A stretch of 5,392 bases of DNA, from the NCBI GenBank assembly GCA_002378665.1, contig DFSO01000023.1, forward strand, positions 39,684 to 45,075, read 5' to 3'. The translations under genes were made by a program, and so were the position numbers. The DNA comes from Loktanella sp. UBA3435 (GTDB lineage: Bacteria; Pseudomonadota; Alphaproteobacteria; Rhodobacterales; Rhodobacteraceae). The notes beneath the pieces were generated by a model. It was given only the letters and a program-made list of their open reading frames with translations, had not been told where the DNA came from and ran no database searches. Positions 1 to 5,327 of this stretch are shown one piece after another (positions within the stretch are counted from its first letter, which is position 1; the number at the start of each line of letters is the position of its first letter).

Positions 1-405
1 TGCGGCAATTTGTGCGTCGATCCGCGTCAATGCCTCTCCCGCAGTTTCAAAACGACTTTGCGCCAAGGCAAGCCCATTGCGCGCATCGCCATCGTCCAGC
101 CGCGCCAACAGGTCGCCTGCGTTGACGTGATCGTTTGACCTGACCAGGAGCTCGGCGACATACCCTTGTGCACGGCTGCTAATCAGCGTGACGTCGGCTT
201 TGACATAAGCGTCATCAGTGGTTTCCATAAACCGGCCAACGGTCCAGTAATTCAGCCCTTCAAAGCTGATAAACCCAAGTGCGGCAACAGCGACACCCGC
301 CAAGATCAGCTTTTTGGGCGAGGGTTTTGCGGTGTTTTCCGAGACTGTCGGTGTGGTTTGATCCAAAGTAGGGCCGTCCACAGGTTTCAAATGTTCTTCG
401 GCCAT
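1..405 (-). CDS. EmrA/HlyD-family membrane fusion protein (periplasmic adaptor), N-terminal part
   Basis: This is the first 135 codons of a periplasmic adaptor subunit of a multidrug or export pump; the gene continues past the left edge. Residues 1-32 are a hydrophilic cytoplasmic tail and about 33-50 form one membrane anchor (KLILAGVAVAALGFISFEG). The EmrA-type motif TDDAYVKAD lies at 63-71. Residues 81-105 (GYVAELLVRSNDHVNAGDLL...) form the first half of the biotinyl-lipoyl-like barrel with the conserved V.AGDLL.RLDD. From about 106 the start of the alpha-helical hairpin is seen (LALAQSRFETAGEAL). The ATG at 405 has an AGGAC ribosome binding site at 413-417. By family knowledge the partner is an inner-membrane MFS (EmrB-like) or RND/ABC pump, probably encoded further left. 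It is transcribed divergently from the TetR-type regulator, with an operator in its leader, so repression by that protein is inferred. The family is sure; the transported compound is unknown. Confidence 0.93.
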   Translation of the reverse strand, partial: MAEEHLKPVDGPTLDQTTPTVSENTAKPSPKKLILAGVAVAALGFISFEGLNYWTVGRFMETTDDAYVKADVTLISSRAQGYVAELLVRSNDHVNAGDLLARLDDGDARNGLALAQSRFETAGEALTRIDAQIAA

Positions 406-418
406 CGTTCAAGTCCTA

Positions 419-450
419 TTGCAAATCGCACCGATCAGTTCGATTTGCAA
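419..450. promoter_or_regulatory. Operator O1: imperfect GATC-centred palindrome in the efflux gene leader
   Basis: This is a 32-bp inverted repeat with outer arms TTGCAAATCG/CGATTTGCAA around a central GATC; 28 of 32 positions are self-complementary. Its 20-bp core at 425-444 (ATCGCACCGATCAGTTCGAT) matches O2 at 18 of 20 bases. It covers the predicted start and -10 of the leftward efflux promoter and the -35 of the rightward promoter. The symmetry, length and place are those of a TetR-family operator. That the neighbouring regulator binds it is inferred. Confidence 0.8.
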
Positions 451-472
451 TTAGCGCTGAATGCCGTATAGA
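445..472 (+). promoter_or_regulatory. Candidate promoter of the tetR-type gene
   Basis: TTGCAA (445-450) and TATAGA (467-472) are 16 bp apart, each matching four of six sigma-70 consensus bases. Initiation would fall near 479, just ahead of the right palindrome (483-502). The -35 lies inside the left palindrome, so a protein on either operator could block this promoter. Confidence 0.45.
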
Positions 473-476
473 TCAA
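448..476 (-). promoter_or_regulatory. Candidate promoter of the efflux adaptor gene
   Basis: On the minus strand TTGATC (476-471) and TAATTG (453-448) are separated by 17 bp. This would put the transcript start near 441, inside the left palindrome and about 36 bases ahead of the ATG. The -35 is good and the -10 is weak. The call leans on its symmetric placement against the operators. Confidence 0.4.
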
Positions 477-482
477 GACACC

Positions 483-502
483 ATCGAACCGATCGGTTCG
501 AT
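483..502. promoter_or_regulatory. Operator O2: perfect 20-bp palindrome upstream of the tetR-type gene
   Basis: ATCGAACCGATCGGTTCGAT is identical to its own reverse complement over all 20 bases. Its centre is 58 bp from the centre of O1. It begins just downstream of the predicted start of the tetR-type transcript, a place that fits autorepression. Confidence 0.85.
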
Positions 503-513
503 CACATTGCGTG

Positions 514-519
514 AAGGAA
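514..519 (+). promoter_or_regulatory. Ribosome binding site that decides the tetR-type start
   Basis: AAGGAA at 514-519 lies nine bases ahead of the GTG at 529. The earlier in-frame GTG at 511 has no purine-rich Shine-Dalgarno before it and itself touches this site, so 529 is preferred. Confidence 0.6.
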
Positions 520-528
520 ATACACCAC

Positions 529-1197
529 GTGACCGAGCAAGATAATTCCCCTTTCTCCGACGCTGAACGCGCAAACAGACACGGCGCAGGATGTGATCCC
601 GCCAAGCGCAATCAGATCATGGTTGGCGCGAAGCGTGCCTTTATGGAGCGGGGGTTTGACGCCGCTGGTGTGAATGACATTTGTCAAATTGCGGGAATTT
701 CGAAAAGCACCCTCTATGTATATTTCGACAGTAAGGAAGACCTCTTCGAGGCGATCATCGAGCAAGAGCGCGACCGCCTTTTTCTTGGCATGGCCGAAAT
801 TCTACAGAGCGGGGACACGCCCGAAAAAGTGCTTTTTCAATTCGGCACGAAAATCGCTGAAATCATCTGCTCGCCCGAGGTTGTCCAAGCCCAGCGGATC
901 ATCATTGGTATCGCTGACCGGATGCCCGAACTCGGCGCTCGTTTTTTCTCGGGTGGTGCCATGCGCGCGCAGGTAGATTTGACCAATTACCTTAAACGCA
1001 AGGTTGCCACAGGACATCTGGCAATTTCCGACATTCCTCTTGCGGCCGCGCAATTCATCGAACTCTCAATCGCACCCCTTTGGAAACCGCGTCTTTTTGG
1101 CAAAATGTCAACGCTCCCCAGTGATCATGACATCGAAATATCCGTATCAAGCGCCGTTGCGATGTTTGTCGCAGCCTATGGGAACGGGACCACCTGA
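529..1197 (+). CDS. TetR/AcrR-family transcriptional repressor
   Basis: A 222-residue DNA-binding regulator of usual TetR-family length. The N-terminal domain spans about residues 25-75. It contains the helix-turn-helix GVNDICQIAGISKSTLYVYF (47-66), followed by the signature helix DSKEDLFEAII. The C-terminal ligand and dimer domain has the pattern RIIIGIADRMPELGARFFSGG...YLKRKVATGHL, then AAAQFIELSIAPLW. It resembles the AefR-like TetR C-terminal type, whose members usually govern efflux pumps. The GTG at 529 is chosen for its Shine-Dalgarno; a GTG at 511 would add six residues. The gene diverges from the HlyD-type gene across two matching palindromes, so it very likely represses that pump and itself and is released by a small ligand. 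The ligand cannot be told from sequence. No clear terminator follows; only a weak 5-bp stem, CTCGC/GCGAG (1203-1225), without a T run. Confidence 0.93.
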   Translation: MTEQDNSPFSDAERANRHGAGCDPAKRNQIMVGAKRAFMERGFDAAGVNDICQIAGISKSTLYVYFDSKEDLFEAIIEQERDRLFLGMAEILQSGDTPEKVLFQFGTKIAEIICSPEVVQAQRIIIGIADRMPELGARFFSGGAMRAQVDLTNYLKRKVATGHLAISDIPLAAAQFIELSIAPLWKPRLFGKMSTLPSDHDIEISVSSAVAMFVAAYGNGTT

Positions 1198-1286
1198 CCG
1201 CCCTCGCATTTGGACATTTGGCGAGCCCCCGCCCCGAGCAATTTAAACAAAAGTCGTCCAATCGCTTATCGCGCCCTGTGATTTAT

Positions 1287-1314
1287 GTGCACAACCCGTG
1301 CACCGCGCGTGCAC
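1287..1314. repeat. Three GTGCAC hexamers at exact 11-bp spacing
   Basis: GTGCAC occurs at 1287-1292, 1298-1303 and 1309-1314, so each copy starts 11 bp after the last, about one helical turn. Each hexamer is its own reverse complement, so the array is both a direct and an inverted repeat. The linkers differ (AACCC, CGCGC). It sits in the 170-bp gap between the convergent tetR-type and DsbA-like genes. That gap otherwise shows no gene and no good terminator. The function is unknown; it could be a protein-binding array or a weak RNA hairpin. Confidence 0.7.
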
Positions 1315-1367
1315 CGGAATTATGGCATTAAGGGCAATGTTACGCGTTTGGAGTGGCGCGGGCCTTT

Positions 1368-2012
1368 TTAAGCAGTCTCCTCGGCCAGCTGTTTTAGAAT
1401 GCTGGTGAAATTGTCGACGCCTTGTGCGCCAGTGACAAGATGCTGGCGATCGAAGACCACGGCAGGCACGCCGCGAATGCCTTGCTTAGTCCAGAAATTC
1501 TCTTCTTGGCGGATTTGGCTGGCGTAGCGTTGGTCGTCGAGAACCGCCAATGCCTCGGTCCGATCAAGGCCGATTTCGCCAGCGATGTCCGCGAGAACGG
1601 CGTTGTCAGACAGGTCACGTGCGTTGGTGAAATGGGCGATGAACAGTGCTTGTTTCAGATCGTGCATCCGCTCTTGGGTGTTGGCCCAATGCAGCAATTG
1701 GTGCGTGTTAAATGTGTTGTGCATGCGCGAGCCATCGGAGAACTGGAAATCAATGCCAAGATCAGACCCAAGCGTTTTGAGGTGCTGGCGGCTTTGCTCG
1801 GATTCCTCTAGCGAAGAGCCATATTTCTGCATGATATGTTCGCGCAGGTTTTGGCCCTCTGGCGGCATGTCAGGGTTCAACTCGAATGGATGCCAGTGGA
1901 TTTCATGCGCGGTGCCAGTGGCCTCTAACGCAGCGCTCAATTGCCGATAGCCAACGATGCACCATGGGCACATGACGTCGGAGATAATGTCGATACGAAG
2001 GGTTTTGGTCAT
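1368..2012 (-). CDS. DsbA-family (FrnE-like) thioredoxin-fold oxidoreductase
   Basis: A 214-residue protein of the 2-hydroxychromene-2-carboxylate isomerase/DsbA-like group, with the dithiol motif CPWC at residues 15-18 after the first beta strand (LRIDIISDVM). An alpha-helical insert follows (about 55-165), with the family patterns WHPFELNPDMP (40-50) and SRMHNTFNTHQLLHWA (95-110). The cis-proline loop is GVPAVVF (181-187, P183), and LVTGAQ (192-197) leads into the last helix. There is no signal peptide or membrane segment, so it should act in the cytosol, like FrnE, in thiol-disulfide exchange or isomerisation under stress. The ATG at 2012 is preferred because AAGGAG lies six bases upstream. 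An in-frame ATG at 2054 would add 14 residues not matching the fold and has no such site. It seems monocistronic, convergent with the tetR-type gene and divergent from the rim operon. A TATAAG at 2078-2073 may be its -10, but no good -35 is seen. The physiological partner is unknown. Confidence 0.92.
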   Translation of the reverse strand: MTKTLRIDIISDVMCPWCIVGYRQLSAALEATGTAHEIHWHPFELNPDMPPEGQNLREHIMQKYGSSLEESEQSRQHLKTLGSDLGIDFQFSDGSRMHNTFNTHQLLHWANTQERMHDLKQALFIAHFTNARDLSDNAVLADIAGEIGLDRTEALAVLDDQRYASQIRQEENFWTKQGIRGVPAVVFDRQHLVTGAQGVDNFTSILKQLAEETA

Positions 2013-2115
2013 CTGGGTCTCCTTTGCCAACAGATAGGGGCAAGGACGCGGCAATGCCAGAGTTGGAAACCACTTATAGTCCAGAGCGACCCCTGCCCCG
2101 CTGTTGTTTCATCGC

Positions 2116-2128
2116 CATTGTCACAATG
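2116..2128. promoter_or_regulatory. Perfect 6-1-6 inverted repeat in the dsbA-like/rim divergent gap
   Basis: CATTGT-C-ACAATG is a perfect inverted repeat with a single central base. It is 104 bp from the dsbA-like ATG and 129 bp before the small-ORF ATG. An AT-rich tract at about 2130-2230 follows on the rim side and probably holds that promoter, but no convincing -35/-10 pair was found. The shape suits a dimeric regulator of MarR or similar type; the binder is not identifiable. Confidence 0.4.
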
Positions 2129-2256
2129 AGAGAAATTTATGGATCGGCGCGCTGGGGTTCGGAAATCAGACATATTTAACGCCAACTGTGATATCCATTC
2201 TTACCTATAGACAATCTTTATTTGCCCATTACACAGCCTGCAAAGGAGAAAGCGCA

Positions 2257-2376
2257 ATGAAGCAATATGTTAGCCCTTGGGCGTTCGGCATCAACGTGTC
2301 AGAGGTGCTTGCCCTGCCAGACAAGGCCATTGTTGGCGTCGCTCCGCAGCGTCTCAAGCGGTTCGGGCGTGTGTAA
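2257..2376 (+). CDS. Small ORF (39 aa) leading the rim operon, function unknown
   Basis: I do not recognise this protein. The ATG at 2257 has the best ribosome binding site of the operon: AAAGGAG ends ten bases upstream. The 39 residues are MKQYVSPWAFGINVSEV... to ...QRLKRFGRV, with a hydrophobic middle (VLALPDKAIVGVA) and a basic end (R31, K34, R35, R38). There is no signal peptide or cysteine. Third codon positions are mostly G or C, as in the neighbours, which favours real coding. Its TAA (2374-2376) directly touches the ATG of the rimB-like gene in the same frame, and that gene lacks a clear Shine-Dalgarno. The ORF may therefore serve to deliver ribosomes (translational coupling), be a small working protein or substrate of the cassette, or be the N-terminus of a longer protein split by one stop codon. 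The same frame is open back to an ATG at 2104, but nothing supports that longer start. Confidence 0.6.
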   Translation: MKQYVSPWAFGINVSEVLALPDKAIVGVAPQRLKRFGRV

Positions 2377-2823
2377 ATGGCGAAGTTGAAGAAACCAAAA
2401 CCTGATTTGCTGGTGATCGGCTGGATGGAATATCTCGACCTTCCAGACTTGGGCCTGAGCCAGATCAAAGCGAAAATCGACACTGGGGCGCGGACATCTG
2501 CGTTGCACGCAACCAACATCGCGCCGTTCATTTCGAATGGTGAGGAATGGGTCCGGTTTCAGATCAAGCCCGACACAGACGTTCCCGAAATATGGGTGGA
2601 AACACCGATCCACGACAGGCGCGCGATTAAAAACACCAGCGGTATCCCGGAAGAACGCATCGTTATTCGTACCAATTTGAAACTGACTGACAGGTCATGG
2701 CCAATCTCTGTTTCACTCACCGACCGTAGCAAAATGCGATTTCCAATGATCGTCGGACGTAGCGCGCTGAAACAACACAACATCGCGGTGCATACGCGTC
2801 GCGCAACCTTGACCAGCAATTAA
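2377..2823 (+). CDS. rimB: RimB-like retropepsin-fold protease (putative ATP-dependent zinc protease family)
   Basis: A 148-residue protein of the family long named 'ATP-dependent zinc protease' (Zn_protease, PF05618). Its members have a retropepsin-like aspartic protease fold. The family start G15-W16-x-E18 is followed by the catalytic-type motif KIDTGARTSALHA (33-45, with D35-T36-G37-A38). Next come SGIPEERIVIRT (88-99) and the conserved end block LTDRSKMRFPMIVGRSAL (114-131). In Pseudomonas fluorescens, RimB is reported to be a polyglutamate-specific protease that counteracts RimK on ribosomal protein S6; the same role is inferred here from the adjacent rimK. It is likely cytosolic, with a lysine-rich N-terminus (KLKKPKPD) and no signal peptide. 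The start directly follows the TAA of the 39-codon ORF with no good ribosome binding site, so it probably depends on coupling or readthrough. An alternative is a processing protease for another glutamylated peptide. Confidence 0.88.
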   Translation: MAKLKKPKPDLLVIGWMEYLDLPDLGLSQIKAKIDTGARTSALHATNIAPFISNGEEWVRFQIKPDTDVPEIWVETPIHDRRAIKNTSGIPEERIVIRTNLKLTDRSWPISVSLTDRSKMRFPMIVGRSALKQHNIAVHTRRATLTSN

Positions 2824-2832
2824 GATCATAAA

Positions 2833-2845
2833 AGCCTTAGAGGCT
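2833..2845 (+). other. Short hairpin between rimB and rimK
   Basis: AGCCT (2833-2837) and AGGCT (2841-2845) pair as a 5-bp stem with a TAG loop, ending just before the GAAAGG ribosome binding site of rimK. There is no T run directly after it, so it is not a terminator. It could affect rimK translation or mRNA stability, but the stem is short and may be chance. Confidence 0.3.
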
Positions 2846-2859
2846 GAAAGGGTTTTCCT

Positions 2860-3765
2860 ATGAAAATCGCAATGATGGCACGTAATGCCAAACTCTATTC
2901 TCACCAACGCTTGAAAGAAGCCGCAGAGGTTCGTGGTCACGAGCTCCACATCATCAACACGCTGCGGTGTTACATGAACATCGCGTCGCGCAGGCCTGAA
3001 ATGTATTATAACGGCGAGAAACTGGAAGGTTTTGACGCTGTCATTCCGCGCATTGGGGCCTCTGTGACGTTTTATGGTTTGGCCGTTCTGCGACAGTTCG
3101 AGATGATGGGCGTTTATCCGTTGAACGAAAGCGTTGCCATTGGCCGCAGTCGTGACAAACTACGCTCCATGCAGTTGCTTGCGCGGGACGGCATTGGCCT
3201 TCCTGTGACAACATTTGCGCATGATCCCAAGCAAACTGATGAAGTTCTGAAATTGGCTGGCGGCGCGCCTATCGTGATCAAGTTGCTGGAAGGCACGCAG
3301 GGCTTGGGCGTGGTTTTGTGTGATACAGATCGCTCTGCGACCTCTGTGGTTGAGGCATTCCGATCAACTGGCACAAACATCCTGCTGCAAGAATTCATCA
3401 AAGAATCCAGCGGCACCGACATCCGTGCGATTGTGGTGGGCGGCAAGGTAATTGCGGCGATGAAGCGGACTGGTGCAAAGGGTGACTTCCGCTCAAACTT
3501 GCATCGTGGCGGCACTGCTGAGGTGATTAAACTGTCCCCCGAAGAGCGATCAACCGCGATCCGTGCTGCGAAATCAATGGGCCTGAATGTTTGCGGTGTG
3601 GACATGCTCCGATCCAACCACGGACCTGTTGTTATGGAAGTGAACTCATCCCCGGGTCTAGAAGGCGTCGAAAAAGCGACGGGTTTGGATGTTGCGGGCA
3701 AGATCATTGAATACATCGAAAAATCTGCCGAAAAAGGTAACACCAAGACAAAAGGTAAAGGCTAA
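2860..3765 (+). CDS. rimK: RimK, ribosomal protein S6-L-glutamate ligase
   Basis: An ATP-grasp ligase that adds glutamates to the C-terminus of ribosomal protein S6, using ATP and Mg2+. At 301 residues it aligns by eye without notable gaps to E. coli RimK (300) and shares long blocks: YPLNESVAI, RDKLRSMQLLAR, EGTQGLGVVL and GDFRSNLHRGG. Key sites sit at the E. coli positions: ATP lysine K141, glycine loop 144-151, EF at 178-179, D187, RSN 211-213, and metal ligands D248, E260 and N262 within MEVNSSPGLEG. Only the tail differs: the last 14 residues (K288 to G301) are lysine-rich with five lysines. The ATG at 2860 has GAAAGG about seven bases upstream. It lies 36 bp after rimB, and its TAA overlaps the next ATG by one base (TAATG). 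Function is well supported by similarity. That S6 is the substrate in this species is inferred, because RimK relatives also make free polyglutamate or modify other peptides. Confidence 0.96.
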   Translation: MKIAMMARNAKLYSHQRLKEAAEVRGHELHIINTLRCYMNIASRRPEMYYNGEKLEGFDAVIPRIGASVTFYGLAVLRQFEMMGVYPLNESVAIGRSRDKLRSMQLLARDGIGLPVTTFAHDPKQTDEVLKLAGGAPIVIKLLEGTQGLGVVLCDTDRSATSVVEAFRSTGTNILLQEFIKESSGTDIRAIVVGGKVIAAMKRTGAKGDFRSNLHRGGTAEVIKLSPEERSTAIRAAKSMGLNVCGVDMLRSNHGPVVMEVNSSPGLEGVEKATGLDVAGKIIEYIEKSAEKGNTKTKGKG

Positions 3766-4808
3766 TGCCCGCTCGCGCCGCGTTTGAGATCGGGGGGCAC
3801 AGTATCCCCGCAGGCACCCGTCGAACCGTTGACTTGCCTGTCAGCGTTCTATCGGATCATACGCCTGTGTCCATGTCGGTGCATGTCATTCACGGCAAGA
3901 CCGAAGGTCAAACCGTTTTTGTGAGTGCGGGCATCCATGGGGACGAAGTGATCGGTGTCGAAATCGTGAGACGCCTGTTGCGGGCGCCGAACCTTAAATC
4001 GTTGCGCGGCACGCTTGTGGTGATCCCGATTGTGAATGCCTTCGGGTTCATTAACCACTCGCGCTACTTGCCCGACAGGCGCGATTTGAACCGGATGTTT
4101 CCAGGCACACCAGGAGGATCGCTCGCGTCACGCCTTGCGCATCTGTTCCTCAACGAAATTGTTGCGCGCAGTGATCTGGGGATCGACCTGCACTCTGCCG
4201 CGATCCATCGCACGAACCTGCCGCAAGTGCGCATTTCGCCCGATAATCCCTATACGGCCGAACTGGCAGAAGTATTTGGCGCACCCGTCATTTTGCAATC
4301 CCCTTTGAGAGAAGGATCATTGCGTGGAGCAGCCAAGAATATCGGGAAGGATGTTTTGTTATACGAAGCTGGCGAAGGTTTGCGGTTCGATGAAATGTCT
4401 GTCCGCGCAGGCGTCGCGGGGATTATGAGGGTGCTACAACACGTCGGGCTGCTCCCCGCGAAGGGTGTCTCAAAACCCAAAGCGCCGCCTCAGTATTGCA
4501 CATCAAGCAAATGGTTGCGCGCGCCCGAAGGTGGGCTTTTGCGCACGTTTAAAGCCAACGGAGATGTTGTCGCCGAAGGTGATCTGATGGCCGTTGTCTC
4601 TGACCCGTTTGGCGAGCATGAGAAAGAAATCATCGCGCCGTTTAACGGGATCGTCGTTGGTCGCGCAGTCATGCCAATTGTCAACGAAGGCGATGCAGTT
4701 TTCCATCTGGCCCGCGTCAAATCCATGTCCGTTGCAGAAGACGCTGTCGGCGATTTGAACGATCAACTAACTGACGATCCGTTGTTTGACGAGGACGAAA
4801 TCATTTAA
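3765..4808 (+). CDS. Succinylglutamate desuccinylase/aspartoacylase-family zinc hydrolase (M14)
   Basis: A 347-residue AstE/AspA-type metallohydrolase of the carboxypeptidase A fold, cleaving amide bonds of acylated or amino-linked acidic residues. Zinc ligands are visible as H58 and E61 in GIHGDEVIG and H143 in DLHSA (141-145). The substrate motif DLNRMFPG is at 107-114, and the catalytic glutamate region LLYEAGEG is at 198-205 (E201). Residues about 245-318 form the family's C-terminal beta domain (WLRAPEGGLLR...NGDVVAEGDLMAVVSDPFG...APFNGIVVG). The end (325-345) is unusually acidic, with ten Asp/Glu in the last 23 residues and DEDE near the terminus. The ATG overlaps the rimK stop by one base, with AAAGGT eight bases upstream. 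Coupling to rimK argues against an arginine-catabolism role and for removal of glutamate, or of an acyl group, from the RimK product. No other ast genes are present. The exact substrate is unknown. Confidence 0.88.
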   Translation: MPARAAFEIGGHSIPAGTRRTVDLPVSVLSDHTPVSMSVHVIHGKTEGQTVFVSAGIHGDEVIGVEIVRRLLRAPNLKSLRGTLVVIPIVNAFGFINHSRYLPDRRDLNRMFPGTPGGSLASRLAHLFLNEIVARSDLGIDLHSAAIHRTNLPQVRISPDNPYTAELAEVFGAPVILQSPLREGSLRGAAKNIGKDVLLYEAGEGLRFDEMSVRAGVAGIMRVLQHVGLLPAKGVSKPKAPPQYCTSSKWLRAPEGGLLRTFKANGDVVAEGDLMAVVSDPFGEHEKEIIAPFNGIVVGRAVMPIVNEGDAVFHLARVKSMSVAEDAVGDLNDQLTDDPLFDEDEII

Positions 4809-4817
4809 ATCAAAGGG

Positions 4818-5327
4818 TCATATGAGGTGCGGAACACCTGTGTCAGGTTCCGCGCCAAACCCCTTGCACGCGGCTAGTGCGCAGAGGACGGCGACGAGGC
4901 TCAAGAGGCAAATCGCTGGGACGGCATAGACGAACTGCGCCTCAGCGAGCAACGCAACTGTCGCGATGCCGCCGAGCCTTGCAAATGTGATGTCCAAGCT
5001 CGTCGAGACCGCGCTCATCCCTTTCGGAGAAAACCGCAGAACCAATTGCGTTGACGGCGCGTTACTACATGCCAGACCAGAACCGACCAACATTGACGAT
5101 ATAATAATCAGCCAGAGGTTTTCACTGAAGTAAGAAAGCACGATCCCTGCGGCGATCAGGAGCGGAGCGACAACCATAATCGTCCGGAGATGTGGCTTAT
5201 CTACCAGATTCCGCAACAAAGTACTTAACCCAGAAAACGTGAGCCACAATACAGTGAGTGCAAGGCCGACACCGACCGATTGTCCGTCAGTGTTCGACAG
5301 CCAAACGGGGTGGTGGAACAAGAGAGG
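4818..5327 (-). pseudogene. 5'-truncated MFS transporter (C-terminal half only)
   Basis: About 169 codons of a Major Facilitator Superfamily permease remain, roughly transmembrane segments 7 or 8 to 12. Hydrophobic helices include GLALTVLWLTFSGLSTLL, IMVVAPLLIAAGIVL, LWLIIISSMLVGSGLAC, GGIATVALLAEAQF and VYAVPAICLLSLVAVLCALA. The stretch NAPSTQLVLRFSPKGMSAVSTSL followed by RLGG is the pattern seen in drug-type MFS pumps at segments 10-11. A working pump of this family has about 400 residues or more, so the N-terminal half is missing. The frame closes upstream with TAA at 5342-5340. The only starts are poor ones such as TTG at 5321, without a ribosome binding site. Just upstream, sequence of a different character begins, read as an insertion sequence end. 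The remnant converges on the M14 gene with nine bases between the stops. It is probably non-functional, unless the missing half lies beyond an element in the next window. Confidence 0.7.
4829..4853. repeat. Inverted repeat in the convergent 3' ends
   Basis: GCGGAAC (4829-4835) and GTTCCGC (4847-4853) form a perfect 7-bp stem with an 11-base loop that could partly pair further (CCT/AGG). It lies 20 bp beyond the M14 gene stop and inside the last codons of the MFS remnant. No T run follows on either strand. It may help end rightward transcription by a Rho-type or pausing route, but this is not shown. Confidence 0.4.

Noticed and set aside
166..471. 101-codon plus-strand frame opposite the hlyD-type gene
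   Set aside because: It covers the coding start of the adaptor and the left operator, and its translation shows no family features.
511..528. GTG at 511 as the start of the TetR-type gene
   Set aside because: No Shine-Dalgarno lies before it, and the real-looking AAGGAA site falls between it and the GTG at 529.
1203..1225. CTCGC/GCGAG stem after the TetR-type gene as a terminator
   Set aside because: The stem is five base pairs with a 13-base loop and no T run.
1422..1950. Plus-strand frames of 129 and 121 codons opposite the DsbA-like gene
   Set aside because: They overlap a protein with CPWC and cis-Pro motifs on the other strand, and show no recognisable domain or ribosome binding site.
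2013..2054. Upstream ATG at 2054 giving the DsbA-like protein 14 more residues
   Set aside because: The added residues (MPRPCPYLLAKETQ) are not a signal peptide, and the ATG at 2012 has a strong AAGGAG at proper distance.
2104..2256. Longer version of the small rim-operon ORF starting at 2104
   Set aside because: There is no ribosome binding site at 2104. The stretch is AT-rich and promoter-like, contains the inverted repeat, and gives an unlikely protein; the ATG at 2257 has an excellent AAAGGAG.
3114..3746. 210-codon minus-strand frame opposite rimK
   Set aside because: It is antisense to a clearly homologous rimK and its translation has low-complexity Ser/Pro/Arg content typical of a shadow frame.
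4829..4853. The 7-bp stem as an intrinsic terminator
   Set aside because: No T-rich tract follows on either strand and it is inside the MFS remnant's reading frame, so it is kept only as an inverted repeat.
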